NCBI RefSeq assembly: GCF_000699445.3
Contig: NC_067198.1
Span: 39,779,523 to 39,843,522 of the forward strand
Direction of reading: 5' to 3'
DNA: 64,000 nt
Origin: Schistosoma haematobium
Taxonomy: Eukaryota; Platyhelminthes; Trematoda; Strigeidida; Schistosomatidae
The notes under the pieces were generated by a model that was not told the DNA's origin, did no database searches, and worked only from the letters and a program-made list of their open reading frames with translations. The translations under genes and the position numbers were made by a program. This document shows, in pieces, positions 20,804 through 30,503 of the stretch (the stretch's first letter is position 1; each line of letters begins with the position of its first letter).

Positions 20804-23800
20804 AGTTACAAATGCAGTAAATCACCAGATGTGATAAATATGTTTTATTCCACATAGAATCAAATTTATTTATGCATAAAATAATGTCAAACACTATTTT
20901 GATAATTGTTAAACAACATATGTATCAGAAAATAATGCAAGTAATATTATCAATAGTTCTTCCAAAACGTAAAAAGAATGTTACGTTTGCTACACTATTG
21001 TCTTAGCATAAATAGCTGTTCGTATCTGGCTAGAAGGTAGTTTGTATACTGGGGGAGCGTGCAGAGTAGAGTGAGTGGGAGCAGCTGGTAAAGACACGAA
21101 CAAGAGAAAATGTGAGTAAATGATCTAACAAACGCACGAAATCCACTAACAATTAATAAGAAAAACAATCGACGAAAACCAACAATAAAATAAGACAATA
21201 ATATTGTTTTCAATTAGATCATCACCAGACTTTGCTGAAGAATATAAACGGAAAGGGGTGAAGAATGACAAACGAATACGGAATGTGAAAACACTAATAA
21301 AATCGTTTATTAAGTCGTATCGGACCAAGGAATGAACATGGGTGTCAGGAATTTATTCTGAACTGAAACTAGGTCTATAGGTCCGGATCCATATAGCTTC
21401 TGCAATATGCAGGATACGGCATCGAACTCCATTGGGAAATGACTAAGGTTTACGATAGATTATTCGAAATGATTCACCTTTCTTTATCGTATGCTCACCG
21501 AATATGTGAATATTCATAGATATTAGAGTAAAGACTGATGACCATCTGAATGAAAACAATATTGTTCGCTCATGCGTTGTTCGAAGAACAGAAGCCTTAG
21601 ATTGAGACCATCTGGAAATTGAAACTAGAAGAAGATAGTTGAACCAACCATACCATATGATCTTCGAAACGCTAACACAAGTTTTTGGTTTGATAAAACA
21701 AACGTGAATAGAACTAATTTACAGAGATGAAGAGCTCTAGAATCTTTTAAGGAATATGGCGTAAGATATTTCAGCATTTTTATTTACTTCATATCACCTC
21801 AGACTCAATATTGCAACTGTAAAATTGAGGGAAGTCTAGGACAATGTTAAGACGACCCGGAGATTTTCAAGTCACTTTTCTCCTATCGAGTATAGAATCT
21901 GTACGATATTAATTATTTCCTATCAAATAGTGATTAGATCTGTTAGTGGTGGTTTTGAGAGGCACTTGAGTTTCCCATTATCTGTTTTTCTATCTCAATG
22001 ATGTGGAGTTATTACTGTTGTGTCTTTAGGCTCGCTTTTTATCACGTAATTTATTCGCCAATCGAAATACGACTTATTCGCTCTTGTACTGTACTAAACC
22101 AATGACGTCCGACTGGTCTGATCAGCCTAGCATCCTACTGGCCTTTTGCTCGCCTAGCCTCAGAAGTTACTCGTAATTTAATCTTCTCTAGGATATAACA
22201 ATTACAACGTAGCCTCATTATTCGTATCATAAACAAATTCCCTTTAAAGCTTTCTATCTCAATACGCATCATATTCACAAGTAGTTACCTGAAAATTCAA
22301 CATCTCAATGTTTAAAAACACTGAGATGTGGAAGCCACATGTGGCAGTTATTGTCGGATTTACTAGGCCTGTTTTCAACTAACTCGGTTTTAATATAGTG
22401 GACAACTTATATGGTCAATTAATCGATAGTTTACTATGAACAGAGCTAGGTGACTTAGGTGTTGTGTACAATCTACACTTTAAAAGTGTGTATCTAACAC
22501 ACAACACCATCATTTTCATACTGTAATGGCAAGTGATATCTTGAAATATTCATTTTAGACAATTCGATAGCTAACAAAAGTATTTCTACTAGACCACTGA
22601 CACGATAAAAGGAATTCTTGTGAGAACTATTCTGATGAATTAACTCGAGGGCGTAAATTATCACAGATTTTACATTCGGTTTATCTTCTACCAGTTCAGC
22701 TTCGTGCTTAATTTCGATAAAACGTTGAAATCTTAATTTCATGTCCTGGATATTCACGGATGATTCACGTCTTTCACAAATAAAAAATAGTAAGTATGAA
22801 ATTTAGGAACAACTGGTGCGTTGGTAATACGTGCACTCAATTTAATTTGATCACTTAAAATTTAAGCATTGACGATCCACTTTAGCAGCATAGATTTGAT
22901 TACACACAGTTAACTTCACAATACTGTGACCGATATTGAGAGATGACAACAACTGACGAAAATGTTTCGTGTGAACATCCGAAAAGGTTAATTAAAAGTG
23001 AAATCAGTTAAAAGGTAGGTATACTGTCTATGTCATGGATAAATAAAACTGTTATCGTTGGGAGAATGAAGAAAAAATGAACGAAAACGACAACCCATAT
23101 ATTTCTTATTGTTAACTTAAATAAAAAGTCAATAGTATTATAAGCTAAGGTGGATGGTTGTCAGCAAGCACATCCATCTGATGAGTTCGAAATAAAATGG
23201 AACGTGCGTCCTGCATATCACTGATAGCCACCATCTATCTCTACTTATAATACATATGACTTGATGGCAGAATCGAAGCAATCCGTACAGGATGTACACT
23301 TATCCCTTACCTACTTCATGATTCCTCCAATTATGTCGTTATCCCAACTGCTCTCTGTTTTCATTCCTGTTCTCTCCATCTCAACCGTATGCTGACAGGC
23401 ATTCCACTTCCGACTGCTGCTACACATTACTTATATCTGACAACATAAGTAGAATTCACCAAAACGGTAATTGTGAAATCTAGAAGTATATATCGAAGAT
23501 GAAGAAGAAACATACACCATAACAAGTGGGTAGTGTTTACAATCAATAGATCTTCTTCATATCCATCAAACAATAAAGTTGCGGATTACAGATTAAATCA
23601 CATAGCACCCGACCATCGTCACGATTTCAAACTGTAATGTACAAATTTCAGCTTGGACAGTTGTATATTATTACTGAGCTTTACATAACAACTTGGTGGC
23701 ATTTCAACTGGAATCAATTCTTAACGAATACACCCGACAACTTGAAAACTGACCTCCACAAAACTAATTCAACGAAGTAATAAATCAGTATGGGAATAAC

Positions 23801-24008
23801 CACTGAGTGGTCGCACACGAGATCAAGGATCCCAGGTTCGAGTTCCGAATATGGGATCGTGGGTGAGAACTGCTGAGGAGCCCCATACAAGGACGAATAG
23901 GTCGTTCAGTGCTTCCAGGTTTTCGATAGTGTTCAATCTCAAATCGATTCGTGATTTTAACTGTGAAATAATAAATTTTAAAAAATACCCATGATATTCG
24001 AATACTTA
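20804..24008 (+). repeat. 3.2 kb segmental duplication, copy 2
   Basis: Near-identical to 8127-11330 and starting just after the A2 stop. It contains the same SINE remnants (23143-23478 and 23783-23958) and the same doubtful minus-strand frame at 22494-22757. Confidence 0.9.
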
Positions 24009-24595
24009 TTCTCTTCTGCTTCTACAATGATATATCCTAATAATTATTGCAAAATGCGGTCAGAGTTAAGGCAAACTACATCGTTTATAGTTATAAGATA
24101 TAAATTTACGATTGTGAAATAAAATACAACTGTTAATGTTGAAATGACTCGTGGGCAATGTTAGCTTGAATCAGCCTACACGTTAAACGAAGTTATCAGA
24201 TTGATGATCAGTAAATGAATATGTTTCGATAATGCAATGAGAAGACGAAGGTTATTAAAATTATGTCACATATTTGCGTAATACATTTCGAACAATCTGA
24301 TCACATAGGTAGTTGTAAAGACGCTTTATATGAAAAATAAAGGTGCGACTCGACAAATAGAAAGGCAAGTGGAAACAAAAATAATAATATAGTACACAAA
24401 AACAATGTGAAAACCACACTGTATAACAAATCAGTATTAGCAGGATACGTTAAGAGTAAGAACAGATTGTTTTTCAAAATATAAGGGGTGTTCCAGTTTT
24501 CGTATAGCCAAGGTTTCAATTTACCTGAACTAGTGGATATAACTCACTAGTTTCATTTAAATGGACCAAAGCAGATAGTACATAATATATTTAGG
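24009..24595. other. Non-coding, unique to copy 2
   Basis: No matching stretch is seen in copy 1, where the CR1-like fragment and SINE lie instead. A short minus-strand hydrophobic frame at 24301-24519 is probably chance. Confidence 0.4.
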
Positions 24596-25061
24596 AGTAA
24601 TAAACAACACTTGGTGGTGCAAACTTTCTTTCCAATGATCCAATATCATCAGTTGTCTTTTCTGTTAAACTAAACAGCATTTCATTTTGAAAATTGTTAA
24701 ATTTGGACAATTAATACAGACCTATAAATCGCCTATTAATACAAATTGAATTAGACTTTAATACCACGATGTTAATTATTAATGTGTGCAATTAGCTGGA
24801 AATAATGTTAGTTTGGTGAGTTTATTCCAACTGTGAAGTTGATATAAAAGACAAATTTCACAGTAAACAATTGATTCAAAGATGCAACTAAATTATTCAA
24901 GAGTTCGAATTAAGTAAAACCGAAATCGATTAAAACTTCGAAAATATTATAAGTACATCGTTTATTCTAAATCAAAGTCAAACAGCATTATATGGTTCAG
25001 CGAACAAGTGCATATATAAAAATGACTAAAATGTGTAAGAATACAATCAAGAATTAATTGA

Positions 25062-26245
25062 AAATGATTTCTATTGTGAGAATTGTCCAAGTGTATAAAT
25101 AACTGTCAGTGCCAATGGACCGAATTCATATCAGCATCAACATGGACAGCATAGTAATTTTCCACTAACATTCTCTGGACGCAGAAACAGATCACGGAGT
25201 GGTCGCTCCGGTGAAAATGGTCCAAAAATCCATATAATACAGGTAGATCGAGTTAACATAACCATCATGGTAAATTTCCACCAACATTATTTGGACGAAT
25301 AAGCGGAACATTGAAAGGTCTATCCGTGAACGTGGTCTACAAATCCACATAAATTTCAATGCAAGTAGATCGAGTTCACTTCACCATCAAAATTACACAC
25401 CACCATTATCTGGACGAAGAAACGGATCACTGAGTGATCTATTCGGTGGCAATGGTCCTTCTATCGACTTTACCTTCAATTCAGATGGACAGAATTCAAC
25501 CAATCATGTTCGGGGACAAGGAGTTACTTCACCACCACGATTATCAAGACGTAAATACATGAAAGGTAAAGCGTACGATTTTCTCCTTGTTTTAGTGTAC
25601 TATGATATAATCCATATGGTCTCACTTACTCGAATATGCAGCACGATCATTTTATTCAATTATTTGAACAAATAAATATTGTTACAATCGGGCACCATAT
25701 ACATATGAGCCACACAATAGCAATGAAGTTGTGAAGAGATAGGAAATGTAAAGCGCGTATATTAAAAGAACAACAAAATAAAGAAATTACTGTTTAAGAG
25801 TAAAATAATAATTATTATTACTATAGTGGTTGGTGATCAGGAAAATTATGTGTTGCCTGATTCCGTAGGTTTTCAGACAACCATTTATTACACAGATCTT
25901 AAGACTTCATCTTATCAAATAAATAGAACAAATTTGTCGTATAGTAAAGGAAAACAGAAAAATCAAAATATTTTAACTGACCGCACACGTGGAAACAATC
26001 TGTCATCAAATAAGACGAATAGGCAGTCTAATGTTAGGACTCACAGCAAGAGAAATCAGAGGTATAACACTGTGTCAAATAACATTGCATCTAAAGACGA
26101 AATGGATTCAGATACAGGAAATTTCTCTCATAGTGCCATATATTCGGAAGTCGAAATAAATCGAGACGAAGTTATGAACAATAACACCTATTTCGATGAA
26201 CATCCATTACAGGAATACAATGAATATGGCAACATTTCGGCTTGA
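25062..26245 (+). pseudogene. B2: decayed copy of the repeat glycoprotein gene
   Basis: Upstream sequence from about 24600 matches that of B1. The coding start is damaged. Only about three diverged 120-base units remain (25100-25430), with stops and frame breaks: for example a TAA-containing ATAAATAACTG near 25096, and lost bases around 25230-25260 and 25320. From CTGGACGAAG at about 25410 to the stop at 26245, the last partial repeat, intron and exon 2 (25827-26245) are almost base-identical to B1, differing near 26233-26239. The tail frame is intact, but the signal peptide and repeat frame are not, so I call it a pseudogene or a gene-conversion tract. Confidence 0.75.
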
Positions 26246-26652
26246 TTCTGTTATGGTTCGTTAAACTTGAATGCTACTACTGATTCGTCTTACTCGAACG
26301 GAACGAAGGACCAATGATTCAGAGACTCGACAGCTATCCAGGTCCGTTTTCCCCGATTCAGCTAACTTGATCAAGAAGTCTGGGTGAGGCGTAGAAAGTG
26401 TATTTTACAGGCAAACAGCAGATTACAAGTCAGTTCAAGCACACAAATCAAGCGTATTTATACAAATATTTATAATCGATATTGTCAAGGAAAATTTTAA
26501 AACATTAATCAATTAGTTCGTCAATTGACTGCTATTTAAACATTTAATCGATAAGTTCATCAATTGACTGCCATTCAAATATTTAGACATTTAATCGATA
26601 AGATAAAATTACAAAATATGGGTTTTGGGGATCTATCGTCCCCAACAGATTC
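26244..26652. mobile_element. Solo LTR with 5-base target-site duplication
   Basis: GATTC at 26244-26248 and 26648-26652 bounds a 399-base insert that starts TGTTATGG and ends CCCCAACA (TG...CA ends, inverted TGTT/AACA). The orthologous spot after B1 (19242-19256) reads CTTGATTCACGATTC with one GATTC, the empty site. No internal retrovirus-like genes remain, so recombination between two LTRs is inferred. The family is not identified. Confidence 0.85.
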
Positions 26653-26870
26653 ACGATTCTCATAAGAGCGTAGTATTATTGATCAGTTGAATGTGATAAT
26701 CTTTCGTTGTAAAAGTCGACTGTATTCTGACAATTTCTGTTGTTTATGTTCATTCAGTATGAGAATGGTTCAATATGACAACTGTAGTCTGATTATTTAA
26801 ATCTACGAGATAATTACTGTGAGGTGAATCTGTATATATATCACAGTTGCAGACTGGTTTTGTTTTCATA
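26653..26870 (+). repeat. B-gene 3' flank, duplicate of 19252-19420
   Basis: Sequence after the solo LTR resumes the match to the region downstream of B1, with modest divergence. Confidence 0.7.
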
Positions 26871-27029
26871 ATGATTGAAGGCTTGGTGAAGATTGTTCGA
26901 AACATGGTGTTAAAGAATAATTGTAGTGCGTTCAGTAGTATGTTAACGTGCTCCGATTGTGTATTGAAGATTAGGTTATAAGTATGATGATAGGTTCGAT
27001 CTACAAGCTACATTTCAAGTGATATATAG

Positions 27030-27510
27030 TTCAAGCCCCCAAATGCCCTGGTACGGCCGAGTAGTGAGAGTCTGCTCTCGCTCTCGAAATGCTCTCATAT
27101 GGCCACGCGTATATAGCCTCTGCCAGGGAAGTCCTACTCACTGTCTTCTCGTGGCAGGGGTGTTGTTTACGAAAATAAGAAGACGAGAAGCGAATGTCCG
27201 GCGCTTTAACCGGATTCCAAACCAATGGTGCACATGTGCTCCAGTATCCTGCGGGAACAAATGGCGTATGAACCAATTGTTGGTCACCGGCTTCCATGGG
27301 AATGCATCTCCTTACGATGTACCACTGCTTTGTGGATCAGACCTTTAGGTCGAAGGCTCGGGGAGTGGCCCCCTAAGAAAACCACCTGCTTCGGTTTGGG
27401 CACCCGGACAGTATCACAGCCCTCACACATATCGAATGAGATTTGTGTGGCGCATATGTATTTGGTGCCTCCTTGTACCAATATCTATGTGTTAAAATAA
27501 ATAAATAAAT
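27030..27510 (+). mobile_element. GC-rich LINE 3' end with (AAAT)n tail
   Basis: Same family as 6370-6855 and 56065-56530. The tail is AAATAAATAAATAAAT at about 27496-27511. Frames are broken. Confidence 0.65.
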
Positions 27511-27762
27511 ATATAGTTCAAACTATTTAATGATCCAGATCACAACGCGTTCTACGAGAGTTTGTATGATGAACAATCAAAATGGTAAAACTGATTTTAA
27601 AAGATTAGGTTCCTAAAGTTTTAATAAAGTATTCTAATGAAAACAACAAATAATTATATTCATTTGTAATCAGTTATTTCAACAAATTTTTGATTATTAA
27701 TTTAGACTATAATAACGATCCAGAAAGTATGCAATGTTTTCGGGAAAGAGAAAATAACTTAC

Positions 27763-27917
27763 GACCCAATTTGGCATTGAAATAAACTTGGTACGGGATA
27801 AAACTGATAACATGTTGTGGATTGTTTAGTGATTTGAGTGGTTGTATCATGTCCGATCCCGCTATAGTGTCAAATCGCTTTGCAAATAAGTGATATAAAT
27901 AATGTTGCTCATACAAA
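27763..27917 (-). CDS. Exon resembling autophagy protein ATG5 (UblB start)
   Basis: A 155-base exon candidate on the minus strand, bounded by CCACAG| and |GTAAGT. The translation contains AKRFDTIAGSDMIQPL and then SFIPYQVYFN. ATG5 proteins have a RFD-x-FW-x-x-N segment followed 15-20 residues later by an IPFRIY-like strand at the start of the second ubiquitin-like domain, so order and spacing fit. ATG5 conjugates to ATG12 in autophagosome formation. I could not find the neighbouring exons on either side, so this is a tentative single-exon call; a lone pseudo-exon is also possible. Confidence 0.35.
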
Positions 27918-28638
27918 CTGTGGCTTACATAAGAAAATAACTTAAGTTACTTATAAGATTACAATTGTAATATAATTTTCGAGAATTTTTAAAGGGTTTT
28001 CAAACTAATAACAACACATAATTATTTATAGAATACTAGATTAGATTCATGTAGTTTCGTGGCTAGTGGCCAAGTATATAAACCAATAATTTATTAACAA
28101 TATTACTTTTTAAATGAATTGGCAGTTCTGTCACCTCCCTTTATTATCGCATAATCCAAAAGCGAGATTGAACAAAACGAAATAACAGTTTACATCAATA
28201 TTCGTGTACTTTTAGATGAGTGATAACGGCTCCAAAAATTAATGAGGAAAATGGAAATCACTAGATGCGCGGAAATATTCCCATATACAATTCTTATCAA
28301 ACATCCACAGAATCCAACTTCTTAGCGGCAAATATACTGGATATTGTGATACTTGCGAACAAAGGAAATTTCCTCCCAATAAGTCTGGTGAGATTTCAGT
28401 TATTAAAAACTTGCCTTTTTTTATTTAAACAGTGTAAAGACGATTGGACATTCAAACTCATTCTCTGATAATTTATGGAGATAAAGTTAACCTAACCCAA
28501 ACCATTCATAAATCTCAATTAATGTTAATCTTAACTACCAACCTACGTATCGATTTACGAAACGTATAGTGCTAAATGATTGAACCTATTCTAATCCATC
28601 TCACCTCTTTACTAGGTTATATCTTACTTGATAAAACC

Positions 28639-28893
28639 CTACTTGATGTAGGTTAATAGTAGGAGAAGCAATCCAGTTATTCCTGATCTTTGTTTATTGA
28701 AACGATTTTTGCTTTGTAGAGATAAGCTGCTCCTGTCTTGCTGTGTCATTCTTAAGTCTATTATTCGGCGTTTTGTCTCGGCATATTCTATTTTTTCAAC
28801 CGTCTTATAATCATTATGTCCCGAAAGAAAAATGTTTGGTAATTTCGAAACAGTAACTGGTGATTTATTAAAACAATACTTGCACAGTATCAC
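28639..28893 (-). CDS. Hypothetical exon with a CxxC pair
   Basis: A minus-strand open frame of up to 84 codons begins with LCKYCFNKSP, continues KLPNIFLSGHNDYK and a Lys/Arg/Asp-rich stretch (KRRIIDLRMTQQDRSSLS), and ends in a Leu run. Composition is more protein-like than most chance frames here, and the CxxC could be half a zinc site. No start or splice context is convincing. It lies between the ATG5-like exon and the selenoprotein K gene on the same strand. Not recognised. Confidence 0.25.
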   Translation of the reverse strand: MILCKYCFNKSPVTVSKLPNIFLSGHNDYKTVEKIEYAETKRRIIDLRMTQQDRSSLSLQSKNRFNKQRSGITGLLLLLLTYIK

Positions 28894-29194
28894 TTGATTT
28901 CTTAGTTTTTGATTAAAAACATACTGTCTACTGAATTTCTTAATAGTAGTTTATCTGGAAGTAGAAACATACAGCAAGCATTTGATACGCAAGTGGTACA
29001 AAGAACGAGAATTCGGTAATTTCATGACTATTGTATAGAATTTTGGTGAATAACTAATTAACTGTGTACCACTGTAACTGTTGAACACAAAGAAATTTAG
29101 AAAGTATACAAACTGATAGAGGTACATTGTTTTATATAAAAGATGCCTGTGCGATGAACAAATATGAAATGTCAGATGGGTTCTGTGGATATTA

Positions 29195-29510
29195 TGGCAA
29201 TTTCAATGGTTAAGATCATGATTCAGATGAAGCTAGACCACCATGGAAAACCCGGAAGCACTGGACAGCCGTCTCGTCCAATTGCGTGTCTCTTCAGCAG
29301 TGAGCATCCACATTCCGCCCCACGGGACTCGAACCCAGGACCTATCAATCACGCGCGCGAGCGCTTAACCACTAGACCATTGAGTCGGTATCTAACGGTG
29401 TTAATGTCTCACTTCAACTAACTACGAAATTGAGCGATACATCCACCATTGTCTTCAGTGAGTTACTATCTCACAACAGACCTGGTTGAACTCCGCTTGT
29501 CACTACTTCT
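29195..29510 (-). repeat. tRNA-headed SINE, minus
   Basis: The reverse strand has the tRNA-like head (A-box-like GGTCTAGTGGTTAAGCGC, B-box-like GGGTTCGAGTCC) and then a degenerate hammerhead region (CTGAAGAG ... GACGAGACGG). It faces the next copy head to head. Confidence 0.75.
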
Positions 29511-29559
29511 CACTAGAACTCCAGGATATACCTATTGAAGACAGTCACTAGTGAGCATA

Positions 29560-29790
29560 TGTTGAAGTTAGACATCAACACCGTTGGATGCCGGCCAGCC
29601 CATTGATGTAGTGGTTAAGTGCTCGCGCGCAAAACCAGCAGGTCCTGGGTTCGAATCTCGCAGGGGGCGAGGTCGTGGATGCACACTGCAATAGAACGAG
29701 ACGACCGTCCAGCGCTACCAGGTTTTCCATGGTGGCTTAGCTTCAACTGACTCATGATCTTAACCACTGATATATTAACTGCCATCCCAT
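29560..29790 (+). repeat. tRNA-headed SINE, plus
   Basis: The head at about 29584-29670 has B-box-like GGTCCTGGGTTCGAATC. The hammerhead body has lost stem II (CACTGCAATAGAACGAGACG). With 29195-29510 it forms an inverted pair. Confidence 0.75.
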
Positions 29791-29799
29791 ATTTCCAAA

Positions 29800-30350
29800 T
29801 AAGAAACGACACTTCCCTAATATTTCGAATGGATCCAAGCACAGCTTCAGAGGTATAATCTACTCATATGAGTTGGAAATACCACACAGATAGCCAAACG
29901 GAATTAAGTGAAGTGTGTTGAACATAGGACCTACCGATTCAAAATCTATTGCTTCAACCTCCGAACGACCTCCAAAATCGATAAACTAAAATTATAACTA
30001 ATATACTAGTCAGAGACAGATATTAAATCGATTTGGAACTAGAAACTAGAGGTACATACAAGTATATTTATTCACTAGCTTAAGTCAAACAAAGTGTATC
30101 AACTGAATCGAAAATGAGACTCTATTTCAGGATAATAAAACATTTTGAATAGTAAACTGCCATTTATCCGTTAGTTGAGAAATTAATAGTTTCTCTGATA
30201 TCAAAAATTATTTTGCACTAGTAATGAATCAACAGTCGTAAAAACAAACACGAAATACGTAAGTTTTCTGGAAAATAAAAAATCGATGTTCATTTTAAAA
30301 GTAAAAATTAGGTTGATTTTTACAAAGAAACTAATGTTTTAAGCATATAA
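29800..30350. other. Non-coding, downstream of selenoprotein K
   Basis: No gene is seen. The 3' end of the minus-strand selenoprotein K transcript should lie near 30290-30350. Confidence 0.4.
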
Positions 30351-30354
30351 ATCC

Positions 30355-30422
30355 CAATTTGGTCATCAAGTTGTCTAGATCTGCAGACAAGATTTTCCAG
30401 ACAACCGTCATATACCCAAATA
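30355..30422 (-). promoter_or_regulatory. SECIS element for selenocysteine insertion
   Basis: On the minus strand the hairpin reads as follows. Lower helix ATTTGG (30421-30416) pairs with CCAAAT (30362-30357). The SECIS quartet is ATGA (30411-30408) facing TGAT (30368-30365). Helix II is GTTGTCT (30405-30399) pairing exactly with AGACAAC (30376-30370). The apical loop starts with AAAA (30396-30393), 11 bases after the quartet. This order (AUGA, about 11 bases, AA, GA) is the eukaryotic SECIS core. It starts about 93 bases 3' of the stop codon of the gene that has the in-frame UGA. Confidence 0.85.
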
Positions 30423-30503
30423 GGATCTAAAGGTTTGACAACAAATTATTCGATCCACAGTCTTTGGAATTTGTAATTGACTACCATTAATTCCAAAGAC
30501 TGT

